From assembly GCA_015499985.1 (NCBI GenBank), contig JAAAUF010000018.1, forward strand, positions 1-64,000: a stretch of DNA of 64,000 nt. Reading direction: 5' to 3'. Source of the DNA: Haplosporangium gracile (Eukaryota; Mortierellomycota; Mortierellomycetes; Mortierellales; Mortierellaceae). The notes beneath the pieces are model-generated. The model was not told where the DNA came from. It saw nothing but the letters and a program-made list of their open reading frames with translations, and did no database searches. Both the position numbers and the translations under genes were made by a program. This document shows, in pieces, positions 1 to 9,931 of the stretch (within the stretch, counting starts at the first letter, position 1; every line of letters starts with the position of its first letter).

Positions 1-25
1 TTTTTTTTTTTTTTTTTTTTTTTTT
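1..25. repeat. poly-T tract at window edge
   Basis: A run of 25 T at the very start of the window, immediately downstream (in minus-strand sense) of the decayed F-box pseudogene. On the minus strand it reads as poly-A. It could be a microsatellite or the relic of a poly-A tail, but nothing else supports retroposition. Confidence 0.8.
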
Positions 26-151
26 GCTGAGGATGTATGGTAATAATCTCACATTCGCACTATTGACAATAATAAAAAAAAGGAGGGGGGCACAAGGAGG
101 TGAAACAATCAGTCGTCGAATATCAGGTATACGTTGGAGCTGCTTTATTCC

Positions 152-1763
152 TTAGACTAAATTGTACTGCGAACAAAACAACGTGATTTTTAAAAAAAAA
201 TCTATGTAGCGATATATTCCTTGTGCACAGCTTTTGGTTCCCCGAAAACGCGGCAGATCCCAAGTCGGTGGCGGCGACTTTTTCATCCATATCAGATCAT
301 ACTTAGTAAATCCAGAGTTGTTTCCTGACGAGATGACGCTGAGCCTCTTCAGGTGGTGTAATCTGCTCAACAGACACAGTCCGCCCTCCAATCGCACATA
401 TAGATGTTGTTGTTGGATGGTGAGATCCCGGAGCAGAGGATATATCCTAGAGATGTATTCAAACAGTACCCTGGCGTCTTCTTCGGCAACCTGTTTATCC
501 TCTCCAAAGGTATACAGCTGCAGGATGACAAGTTGACGACCATCGTTGCATAGGGGGGTAGTAGGACAATGACGGCAGAACTTGGCAATTGTCGTCCGAG
601 TTCACCTCATCACGAAGATCAAGAAAGGCCGAATGAAAACGGACAAGAGGTGCTTTTAGATGGAGCAATAGGGGCGAGCTGTACGGAAATCCATGCAAGA
701 TGTGACTGAAATAGAGTAATACGTCGGCAGAGTAGGGTGGCCGTTCGGTAGGATGAATCTCCAGAGTCGCGACATTGTTGACGATCGGTTGAATCAATGG
801 TGCAATAATGCGGTGGATGTCGGTGCTGAAAAGGCTCAACGTGCGTAGTGTAGATCCATCGCATGATTGTCAAGGTCCATACCGTTCAGCTGCTTGACTA
901 CTTATTCAGGTGAAGTGAGGTGGATGGGGTGAAGGGTTCCCGAGGGTTGTCCTTTGTCCCATGTCAAAGACGTGTATCATGTCCAGTCGCTTTTTGCAAG
1001 GCGGTGCCACCGAATAGAGTACAACGCAGGACACGCCTCGCCAATCAACTACACAATCCGAGCTCGTAGAAGCAACACACCGACATACGTAGAAGTAGAG
1101 CTATCCGGACTACAGATCCCGACCATCCGCAAGACCTTCAGGCTAGATGAGCGAGCAATGACAGTCTCCAGGGTGGTTTGCTGAATGTACATGTTGGCAA
1201 TCTCAAACTCTTGTAGTTTCAATACGCCGAGTTCCGCTGTTGGGTTGCGAGAGTGTGCTCGTTTTAAAGTGGAGGTGTGGCCAATACTAGAGGGCTCTTC
1301 TGTCGATATAATGTAAAGTATCGGAGCTGTAGACAGTGGAGCAACATGATCCCGAGAGGATGGGTATTGAGATTGTTGCCCTGGTGAGATCTCCACAGGG
1401 CTCTTGTTATTCGAATGATGGTGATAAAAGGGCCCAGCCGCGGGAGAAGGGAGGTGTAGATCCATGGTTCGTCTGCAGGGACAGCATCCAGGTGAAGAGT
1501 CCGAATCCGTATGGTTCTTATCGTCATAGAAGTGTAGATGCTTTATAAATTCTGTCCATGATACTCGTCGGAATTGAATTGTCGATGAGATGAACAAGAG
1601 ACCATTAGTTTAGCTTTGAGAGGGGTTCGAGGTACGGACGAGCGAGGGAGAGCCATTGTCTGTTGACGAGGGGGGTGTTATGCCAGAGAGAGTAAGGGTC
1701 GAGAAATGCAAAGATGGTGTCGAGGATGTGCGGCAGGTCCAAGGGGAACAGTCGACTGTGCAT
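152..1763 (-). pseudogene. decayed F-box / leucine-rich-repeat protein gene
   Basis: Reading the minus strand from the ATG at 1763, an F-box (LPHILDTIFAFLDPYSLW, then an NRQWLSLARP segment) is followed by stretches that align in order with the paralogue at 4962-7203: RIRTLHLDAV, ELGVLKLQEFEIANMYIQQ, STDIHRIIAPLIQPIVNN, LLYFSHILHGF and RLEGGLCLLSRLHHLKRL. They lie in different frames. There is a stop after about 52 codons (near 1605), a frame change near 1265, an in-frame stop at 1049, and another frame change between about 495 and 530. Introns do not explain these breaks because homology continues directly across them. F-box proteins are substrate adaptors of SCF ubiquitin ligases; this copy cannot make a full product. 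It lies head to head with the intact F-box genes at 2724 and 4962. Confidence 0.8.
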
Positions 1764-2204
1764 TGCTATTTGTTGTTGGTGGCGAGTAAGGAAGGGAGTG
1801 AAAAAGGAAAGAAAGAAACGAAACGAAACGTGGAGTATGTGGACGCAAGGGAAGAAGTTAAGAAAAAAAAAGATGTGCACGCTGGCAAAGGATCTGGACT
1901 CTCTGGGTCCTAATTAATCACTGAACATTATATCAGCGAGACTATAGCTGTGTAGTATCTACTTTATTTATGTAGGGCTGTTCACTTCTTCAGAACACGC
2001 ATACAGAGAGATGTGCACCATCTCAGTATTGATCGATTGATTGATTGACATGTCGGCATTTTAACAAAAAAAAAAAAAAAAAGATCAAGATCATCGCACG
2101 AGCTGCCTGCCCCTGTTCCATATTACTTTGTCCTCCGATAGTCTCGCGCCCCTTCCCCGCCTTGTTCACTTCCACACTCTTTCGCACACACTTATACAAA
2201 CATG

Positions 2205-2278
2205 CTCACTCACTCTCCTCACACACACTCACACACACTCACACACACTCACTCACCCACTCACTCACTCACTCACTC
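2205..2278. repeat. CACT/ACACAC microsatellite
   Basis: Interrupted tandem repeat that begins as ACACACTC units and becomes pure (CACT)n toward the 3' side. Non-coding, between the F-box pseudogene and the first intact F-box gene. Confidence 0.9.
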
Positions 2279-2612
2279 GCATACAACAAGTCTAACCAGA
2301 ACGTAATGTCCTTACTTTTGTTCTCACGACAGCCATGGAGGCGCGGATGGTGGCGGTGAACTACGTGTCGTCTTCCAACGAATGCGCTGCACCATGTATA
2401 CCATGCAAGAAAAAAAAACGCTTGTTGCTTTTCCTTTCAAGAGTAAATATGAAGACTCAAGACGAGTCAGACGACACAGCCCAGAGATCACACAGCGTTG
2501 CGCACATTGTTGCCTTTGCCCTTCCTTCCATACCGTTGCACCTATGCGTCAAGCTAATAACAAGCGGAAATAAATTTGAACTCCCAACCCCTTGTGCTTG
2601 CTTCTCTCCGCT

Positions 2613-2642
2613 TCCTTTTCTTTCTTTCTTTCTTTCTTTCTT
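2613..2642. repeat. CTTT pyrimidine tract before F-box gene
   Basis: Short (CTTT)n-type tract about 85-110 bp upstream of the ATG at 2724. Probably part of the leader or core promoter of that gene, by position only. Confidence 0.6.
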
Positions 2643-2723
2643 CGTTGTTTTTGATCCTTCCTCTCTTCCCTTCTAGCTTCTCGACAACCCGACAACCCTC
2701 CTTCAACACACTCACACAGGACG

Positions 2724-4604
2724 ATGGTAGACCGAGTTGGCCTCTACCCCGAGCTGGCAGAGTACATATCGCCACACCTCACCCAAACAGACCTTCGCCA
2801 CTGCGTCAGGGTCTCCAAGGGCTGGCACACCGTCTTTATTCGCCATCTCTGGGAGACATTCTCGGACAACACATCGGGCGACTGGTTCAAACTCCTGGAA
2901 AGAGCTGTCAAGGAAACGCCAACGGGCGATCAGGACATTGAATGGTTCAAAGACGTCTACAGACGACACATAGGATACATCCGCCACCTCGAAGTCTGCC
3001 ATCCGCTCATCATCCACGTCTGCTTCGGCAGCGCGTTTCAACTACCACCGGTGCCCAGTACTCCCTCCTCTCGCTCCGTCGATCCGGCTGCTACTTCGTT
3101 GATCACCAGGCTCAAGTCTCTTACCATCAAACTCCACTCGTTCAACATGGACGAGTATCTCCGGAACCGACCACTGGATCTCAGCTTTACCGACATTCAG
3201 GAACAAACATTCTCTTCCGAAGCAATCCTGGCAGAGGCGTGTTGGCGGCTGGCATTGTGCAACCCCCGGCTCCAGTCTTTTGACTGCACAAAGTTTCGAA
3301 GCATCCAATTACGCATCGCGGAACATCCAGCAGCACTACCGTCCATCACAACCCTGACCATGGAACTGCCTCACGGACATGTCCCACGGATACCCTCCAA
3401 CGTCACCAAATTAAACTCGTCCCTATTGCGGAAAGAGACGTTCGACCCAAAGGATCCACCTGGTGCGGTTAATCATACGCTGGAAGAACTCTATGTCAAG
3501 GACGAGGTGCGCACCGTTGCCCACATCAAGTCATTGCTGATCCAGCTACCTGCACTTCGGTATCTTCGGTTGAGACGGGTTCACCTCAAGAAAAACGACG
3601 AGGTACCAGCAGTACTAGAGGGAAATACATGGACATCGGATCTAAGGGTGTTGCTCTGTGGACTATATGAGCGGAAAAGTCCCGAGCTGGTCAAGATTTT
3701 TCCTTGGATGCCAAATCTGGTCGAGTTCCATCATAGCTATGTCTCCTCGCCTTTTACAGCTGCCCTGGCCAAGCATTGCCCTTTGCTGGAAGTCATTCGA
3801 GTGACGTACAAGGGATGCCGATACACACCACGTAGCATTTTCGACTCTGTTCACGACCGGGTCTCTATTCTCCTCACGTCATGCACACGGCTCCGGATTC
3901 TGGATCTCCAGTATGAGACGATAGATGCGCGTCGTATCGCAGACAAGCCGTGGGTCTGTCTTGATCTGGAGATGTTCCGGTGTGGTTTTATTGGACTTTC
4001 CTACATGCACAAACACAACGAGCAAGAGGTCAGAAACATTCAAGAACGCGACGAGGAAGCCAGAAGAAAAGGACTACCGAAACCGGAAAAGACACCTGTG
4101 GAAATTGGACTGTTGGACAAAGCAGAGGAGGCAAAGTCGATGCGAAGGACTGTACTGCAACAGATCTCGGTGTTGACATCACTGAAGCATTTGACCCTGA
4201 GTAGGGATCTGAAGATTGGGCGAGGTCTCTTTTCAAGGTGCAAGACGTCACTTGCAGTCTACCGATCGGAGCGGGACGGACGGATGTACTTTCGGTACAA
4301 AGATGTCTTGCCAGATACGCTTCACCTTAGACTGGATACAGGACTGGAGCAGCTGGCAAGTCTGAAAAAGCTGGAACTACTTGGATTCGAGTCGATGGAT
4401 CACAGGATGGGTGAAGCGGAAATTGAGTGGATCGCGAAGACGTTTCCTGCGCTGAAAGAGATACGTGGACTGGCGATTCATACGCAGGTTGGAGCAGAGC
4501 GAGACCCCAAGATGGATGCCTTGCGGGAACTAATGCAGTCTCTCCGACCGGACATTGTCCACGGTGCGAGCTTTACTGGTTATGAGCGACAAGTCCTCGC
4601 TTAA
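2724..4604 (+). CDS. F-box / leucine-rich-repeat-like protein (626 aa)
   Basis: Single-exon gene from a true ATG at 2724 to TAA. An N-terminal F-box-like helix set (residues about 6-50; ELAEYISPHL, then LRHCVRVSKGWHTVF) is followed by irregular leucine-rich segments through the C-terminus. By family knowledge such proteins join Skp1-cullin ubiquitin ligases and recruit substrates through the leucine-rich part; the substrate is unknown. It is a clear paralogue of the gene at 7463-9712, sharing DPPGAVNH-type and ALRELMQSLRPDI-type segments and FESMD near the C-terminus. A charged insert (about residues 435-470) interrupts the repeats. An AATAAA motif lies just after the stop (about 4609). No intron is seen and the frame is open throughout, so it appears functional. 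Confidence 0.85.
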   Translation: MVDRVGLYPELAEYISPHLTQTDLRHCVRVSKGWHTVFIRHLWETFSDNTSGDWFKLLERAVKETPTGDQDIEWFKDVYRRHIGYIRHLEVCHPLIIHVCFGSAFQLPPVPSTPSSRSVDPAATSLITRLKSLTIKLHSFNMDEYLRNRPLDLSFTDIQEQTFSSEAILAEACWRLALCNPRLQSFDCTKFRSIQLRIAEHPAALPSITTLTMELPHGHVPRIPSNVTKLNSSLLRKETFDPKDPPGAVNHTLEELYVKDEVRTVAHIKSLLIQLPALRYLRLRRVHLKKNDEVPAVLEGNTWTSDLRVLLCGLYERKSPELVKIFPWMPNLVEFHHSYVSSPFTAALAKHCPLLEVIRVTYKGCRYTPRSIFDSVHDRVSILLTSCTRLRILDLQYETIDARRIADKPWVCLDLEMFRCGFIGLSYMHKHNEQEVRNIQERDEEARRKGLPKPEKTPVEIGLLDKAEEAKSMRRTVLQQISVLTSLKHLTLSRDLKIGRGLFSRCKTSLAVYRSERDGRMYFRYKDVLPDTLHLRLDTGLEQLASLKKLELLGFESMDHRMGEAEIEWIAKTFPALKEIRGLAIHTQVGAERDPKMDALRELMQSLRPDIVHGASFTGYERQVLA

Positions 4605-4961
4605 AGTAATAAAGCATTGATGTTGACGATTATTTGACTACTTTACTCTTTGAACAGCACGAAGAAGAAGGCGTGCGACAAGGGCACAGCCAAATCCAGG
4701 CACATTCACAGGGAGAGAGAGAGTGAAATGAGATCAATGTACCCCCTTCTTTTGAACTCCCTGAAGCAAAGTTCAATAACCATCAAACAAACAAAAGAGG
4801 GCAGAGAGTAGAGTGAGTGCCAAAACGGCCATTCTCGTTCAAACTCTGATGTCGTCCCTTCTCCGTTTCATTCTTTTTTGGTCTCTTCCTTCTTCTTCCT
4901 CTTCTTTTGTTTCATTTTGACATCGCCTTTGTCCATTGACATCCAATTTGCCCTTGCCCCG
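4605..4961. other. intergenic spacer and pyrimidine-rich leader
   Basis: Contains the poly-A signal of the upstream F-box gene and a CT-rich stretch (about 4855-4920) directly before the next F-box start. No coding potential of its own. Confidence 0.5.
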
Positions 4962-7203
4962 ATGACCCTCCCCGGCCAAGGTCATCCCTCCATCATCAGG
5001 ACACGACTCTCGCCCCTGGAGTTGCCACACATTGTCGAGGCAATCTTCTCCTACCTCAGCCAGTTTGCCCTCCGCCACTGTGTCCGCCTCGTCTGCAAGC
5101 AGTGGCGTGCCTTTGCCGCCCCCCTGATCGATCCCATCGACAACGGCGACGTCTGGTCCGATGATTTGAGCGAAAAGTCGCTCCAGGGCGTCATGGCCCG
5201 GTTAGAGCGCAAGACGATCCTTCGTGTACAGCTACGACTCGCCACCTCGGACGCGTGGGTCGCCTCCAATTGGGCTATTTTACTCGACACCATCCAGACC
5301 TTGCGAACAAAATCCTTGATGCGGATCCAAACCCTTCATATGGCGGGCTCACTCTTTCCAGAGTCTAGATTCTATCCGTTGTTACCTCTGCTCAGCGACA
5401 CCCTGACCGAGATTCGAATGGAGCGCATTATTCATGTCGACACGCATATCGGCACCATCTTGGTTCTCTGCCCGTGGTTACGGACCTTTCACATTAGTTG
5501 CAGCAACAGCACCTGCAAAATTGTTCACAACACCACCCCGCCTTGGACGGGAACTCCTGAAAGCGTCACTGGATTGGGTCAGTTGCGTCTGGAGGATCTC
5601 AAAATCAAGCATATGCACATCGAGCAGGTTGTCCTGGAGACCATTATCACCCGATCGCCTCACTTGCGGACCATTCGACTCATCGAGCTGACCGGAGAGA
5701 ATTTTCTCAGCGCGGACGGTCTGCCAGATCGCGAGAGTCTTATTCGGTTGGTCGCGGATTCTTGTCCAAGGCTGGAGATTTTCCACTTTTCTGCTAACAA
5801 GGAATGTCTGACAGAGAACGCATGGATCGGAATGACCGTCAGAGGCAACAACACTGTCGTTACAAGCAGATCGTCAAGGAATCGTACAGTTCTTGAATCT
5901 GTCCAGCTGCAATACCAACCAATCGACGACCCTCACGGACTCTGGCAGGAACCCAACAACGTCAGCGACAACAACAACAATGACCGCCCACGGTACTCGT
6001 TGAGCCTCTCTGCTCAGGATATTCACCCAGGAACTAGTACTCTGCTACAACCAATTGTCAACAACCTGACCCGAGATCCTCTCAACAACCGAGCCATTGT
6101 ATCAATCGCCAGTAACCGCACTCAGCCACGTCCTGCACGAGTACCTGTGCAACTCACCACTTCTTGTCCACCTTGTCGCCCCAGGAGTCTTTTACCGGTC
6201 AGAGTACATGGAGCTGCGAGGAGAAGTCGGCTCAGACGGACTATATCAACCCAAGCACTGGGACTCGACCACCTCCCACCCGCCGGCTGGAGTGCGGAGG
6301 ACCGAGAAGCGAGTCTGGGCATGCCGCCGACTTCAGACGTTACACATCTTTTTCGGATCGACCCCACAGGAGGAAGCGAGCGCGGTCAACTCGAGGACGC
6401 TATTCGGGTACATTACTCGGGTGTGTCCTGACCTGCAGGACCTGGTCATCCGAAAGACGGCTCTGCATGTGGAACTCGAGGGAGGAATGTGTCTGCTGAC
6501 GAGACTGCACAAGTTGCAGAGACTGACCGTGGCGTCGTTGATGCATGCGACTCGGTTCGGGATCCAGGATATCGAATGGATGGCCAAGACCAATGCGGTC
6601 GAGGCGGCACCCAAGGAATCGGCTCTGATGAGACGGAGCAGACGCCTCTCGCATTTGTTGCGACAAATGATTCCGAAGCGGCTGGCACCGGGTCCTAAAC
6701 TTGATGTCGTTGGCATGCAGCATATGCACCAGCTCTACCTCAAGGGCAAGGACGTATCTCGGGCGCTCACGGTTGCAGACATGGAGGGGGTGGGCTCTGA
6801 TGCAGATTTGGACGCTTGGCGCTGTTGTGGTCAGCGGTACACGACCTTTCCTTCATCTTCTTCCCCTTCTTCTTCCTCGCTGGTTTCGAGTTTCATAGTA
6901 AAGGGGGAAGAATCGCCGGTGGCTACGGCAATAAAGGCAGAGACAAAGGTGGGGGAGCAAGGAGAAGAGCGCAAGGAGCATCAGGATCAGCAACAGAAGC
7001 CGGAAGGAGAGATGATTTGTTGGCCCAGGCTCGAGTTCTTTGGGCTGACGTTTTTGAAGCATCGGATCAAGAGTCCGACGAGGTCGCGCCATTCGTTGCC
7101 TGCGACCGAGAAGGCGATCCTGACGATGATGGCGCAGATTCGACCCGAGGTAGAGATCCGGCTGGACCAAGGTCTCTTCAACGAGCTCTTTTCCATGTCA
7201 TAG
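4962..7203 (+). pseudogene. F-box / LRR protein gene with a single +1 frameshift
   Basis: The ATG at 4962 opens a frame with an F-box (ELPHIVEAIFSYLSQFALRH, then VCKQWRAFAAP) and leucine-rich segments up to LLQPIVNNLT near 6066. Homology with the minus-strand relative at 152-1763 then continues without a gap in the +1 frame (EILSTTEPLY, then ALSHVLHEYL) to the stop at 7203. One extra base at about 6067-6070 explains the shift; no intron fits, because the two homologous halves abut. Joined, the product would be about 746 residues and otherwise looks intact, so this is either a very young pseudogene or a sequencing error. In the first frame translation would run to 6431 and give about 490 residues. 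The 3' half also carries a serine-rich stretch and an acidic, glutamine-containing insert (about 6850-7010). Function as for other SCF adaptors, substrate unknown. Confidence 0.75.
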
Positions 7204-7462
7204 TTTCATTATTTATTTTTGATTTCCTTTGTATAAAGCGCTCGTTTCCTTTTGATAATATATGTATTTGTGCGTATGATTTTTACGTTGGAGACGTTTG
7301 TTGGCAAATTACTCATGCACTGCCAAGTTTTGGACTGATAGCGTCACGCCTCGTCGAGAAATAAAAAGGCTAATTTCCTTCCTCTTTCCTTTTTCTTCTT
7401 TCTTTTCTTCGCCCCCTCACCCCCTCACCCTCCATCCGCAATAACCACAACAACCAGGAACA

Positions 7463-9712
7463 ATGCAGACGCAGGATAGCTGCATCTTCCAAATAGCCGT
7501 CATACTCACTCGAACAAGGCGCTACCTCACACCCCTCGACCTCACCAGATGCATCCGCGTCTCACAGAAATGGCACCATGCGTTTATCCCACACCTCTGG
7601 CACACATTTACGGATGATGCCCAATCCCGGTGGACATCCCAGGTCCAGCAAGCCGTCCGTAGAGCCGCAGATGGTACAAGCGACAACAATAACGATGATG
7701 TGAAGGATGTGGAGTGGTATTTAGATGTTTATCGGCGCCATGCGAAATATATTAGGAGGTTGACTATTAGTCATCCGTTGGTGTTGGAGGCTTTATTGAA
7801 GGGTGGGCTTCGTGTTCCCCCATCGTCATTGTCGTCAGGTTCGGCTGTTATGCCGGAAGAGAAGGGGGAGAAGGAGGAGAAGGAGGAAGGGAGGGAGGAG
7901 GAGAAAGGAAGAGAGGTGTCGTTGGTGACGCAATTGGAGCATGTGGAGATTTTCATCCTGTGGAATGTGATTCGGAGGTACTTTAGGTACCGCCCTATCC
8001 CTGGGGTGCGCGGGACACACTCGTTGGATTATCAGTCTGTGAGTGCCTTTTCTGACGCCGAGGATGACACTCTCGCGACTGCCTCCAGTAATAATAATAA
8101 TAATGGCGACAACAGCAACAGCAACGGGAACACGGACACGGACAAGGACACGGACAAGGACAAGGACAAGGACAAGGACAAGGACAAGGACAAGGAAACG
8201 ACTGTGACCATATGTACGACAGACGATGTGCTCGGAGAGGCCCTGTGGAGACTCCTCCTCGCCAATCCCGGGATAAAATCCCTCGAACTGCGTCAAGATC
8301 TCCCACTCTTTCGACAACTCCTTCAACAAACCACTCCCACCCCCACGGCTCTCGAATCCATCCAATTCGTGACCACACAACTGGTCCAAGGTCGATTACC
8401 AGCTCTGCCACCGAAAACCCTCAAAGTCGAGGCGAATTATGCAAGATTTAGTCAATATAATCAGGAGGACCCACCGGGACCTGTCAATCATGCTGTAGAA
8501 GAGGTGACGATCAAGTATGTGGAGCATTTGGGGCAGTTGAGGCAGGTTTTGGTCCAGGCTCCCCGGCTCAAGGTTCTGTATATCAAAGATTTGACATTGG
8601 TAGATACAACTACCGTCTGTGAGGAGGATTATGATGACGCGGAGGAAGTTGTCAAGAAGCTGAGTGAGGCAGAATTGGAGGCCGAGGAGGAAGAAAAGAT
8701 GGCAGCGGCGGTTGCTTCGGGGAAGTTTACTTCAAGAGTGCAAGTCGTGAGGTGCGAGCCTCTTCGCAGGGGGAGCTCATCTGGACTCGAACGACTCTTT
8801 CGTTTGACACCACACCTAGTGGAATTCTACAACATCTACTGGACACCCGGGTACGCTTCGATCCTTGCAGAAAATTGTCCTCTTCTAGAGGTTGTTCGGA
8901 TCGCGAGTTCTCGACAACAGGCGATTCTGGAACGCAACCCCAAGGATCCGATTGTCGACACTGTGTCGCCGTTGTTGACGAAGTGTGCCAAGTTGAGGGT
9001 GGTGGATATCCGGTACGAGTTGGTGGATGCCAAGAAGGTGAAGGAGAAGGAGTGGGTCTGTTTGGGGTTGGAGGAGCTTCGGTGTCAGTTTGTAGGGGTG
9101 CCGTATTTGAGCGAAAAGGAGCAAGTGGTCGTGGATCGGATGTTAACCCGTGAGCAGAAGGAGAACGAGAAGGGGAACGAGAGCGACCGCCAGCTATCTT
9201 TGTCACAGAGTCCAGCCATCAGATCCAAGGAGGAGGAGAAACTTTATGACCGAACGCGACAAGCAACAGAGATCCGTCGACAAGTCCTGTCCCAACTCTC
9301 AAGACTCACCCATCTCAAACACCTAACCCTCAGCCCAGACCTCAAAATCATCGACTTCTCCAACGTAGACATGTACTCCCTCATCTACCGCTCAAAAAAG
9401 GATTCCCAGCACTATATCAGCTATGGAGACGTGCAACCCGACGCGTTATACCTCCGACTGGATTGTGGATTGGACCAACTGGCGACATTAACGGAACTCG
9501 AGTCTTTGGCGTTTGAGTCGATGGATCCGAGGATGCGGGCTCAAGATGTAGAGTGGATTGCGGGACATTTTCGAAAGTTGAAAGAGATTAGAGGGTTGGC
9601 GGTGGATACGCATGTGGGAATGGAGGATGAACCAGAAAAGGGTGCTCTGAGAGAGCTGTTGCAGAGACTGAGGCCTGATATCTTGCATACCGAAAGTCCG
9701 AGGTACCTTTGA
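7463..9712 (+). CDS. F-box / leucine-rich-repeat-like protein with Lys-Asp repeat (749 aa)
   Basis: Single-exon gene, ATG at 7463, TGA at 9710-9712. The F-box-like N-terminus (LTPLDLTRCIRVSQKWHHAF, residues about 22-45) and the C-terminal ALRELLQRLRPDILH segment make it a paralogue of the 2724-4604 gene. It differs by three low-complexity inserts: a Glu/Lys-rich stretch (about residues 130-155), an Asn/Ser-rich run followed by a KDKDKD tract (about residues 210-245), and an acidic insert (about residues 390-415). The KD tract is coded by a hexanucleotide repeat, so its length probably varies between strains. Likely an SCF ubiquitin-ligase adaptor; substrate unknown. The gene appears intact. 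Confidence 0.85.
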   Translation: MQTQDSCIFQIAVILTRTRRYLTPLDLTRCIRVSQKWHHAFIPHLWHTFTDDAQSRWTSQVQQAVRRAADGTSDNNNDDVKDVEWYLDVYRRHAKYIRRLTISHPLVLEALLKGGLRVPPSSLSSGSAVMPEEKGEKEEKEEGREEEKGREVSLVTQLEHVEIFILWNVIRRYFRYRPIPGVRGTHSLDYQSVSAFSDAEDDTLATASSNNNNNGDNSNSNGNTDTDKDTDKDKDKDKDKDKDKETTVTICTTDDVLGEALWRLLLANPGIKSLELRQDLPLFRQLLQQTTPTPTALESIQFVTTQLVQGRLPALPPKTLKVEANYARFSQYNQEDPPGPVNHAVEEVTIKYVEHLGQLRQVLVQAPRLKVLYIKDLTLVDTTTVCEEDYDDAEEVVKKLSEAELEAEEEEKMAAAVASGKFTSRVQVVRCEPLRRGSSSGLERLFRLTPHLVEFYNIYWTPGYASILAENCPLLEVVRIASSRQQAILERNPKDPIVDTVSPLLTKCAKLRVVDIRYELVDAKKVKEKEWVCLGLEELRCQFVGVPYLSEKEQVVVDRMLTREQKENEKGNESDRQLSLSQSPAIRSKEEEKLYDRTRQATEIRRQVLSQLSRLTHLKHLTLSPDLKIIDFSNVDMYSLIYRSKKDSQHYISYGDVQPDALYLRLDCGLDQLATLTELESLAFESMDPRMRAQDVEWIAGHFRKLKEIRGLAVDTHVGMEDEPEKGALRELLQRLRPDILHTESPRYL
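8132..8196 (+). repeat. coding GACAAG/GACACG hexanucleotide repeat
   Basis: About ten 6-bp units (GACACG then GACAAG) within the F-box gene. They encode alternating Asp-Thr and Asp-Lys residues in frame, so gains or losses of units keep the reading frame. Confidence 0.9.
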
Positions 9713-9931
9713 AGCTGAATAGCCTCCCCCTTATGGCGTTGTTTAGGACATTCTTTTTTCAGAGAGCACGAAGATGTTTGTAATTAATTAGAATTCAAGA
9801 ACCTCTATTGTTTGCTATCTATATGAAAAGGAGGATGTTCAATGGGTATTTTACAGACGGGTGAAAAAAAGGAGAGGAAAGATGGTCTATCTAAAAAAGG
9901 GGGTAAATAGCGCGCATTACAAAGAAAAACC

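Larger units (their letters stand above)
1764..2723. other. intergenic region with simple repeats, upstream of two divergent F-box loci
   Basis: No convincing coding sequence. Apparent reading frames here translate low-complexity DNA. It contains an A17 run (about 2065-2081), a CACT/ACAC-rich microsatellite, and a CT-rich (CTTT)n stretch just before the F-box start at 2724, which resembles the pyrimidine-rich leaders seen before several genes in this window. Confidence 0.6.

Noticed and set aside
2045..2359. 104-residue frame across the CACT microsatellite
   Set aside because: Translation is poly-Lys followed by Thr-His-Ser repeats, a product of simple-sequence DNA.
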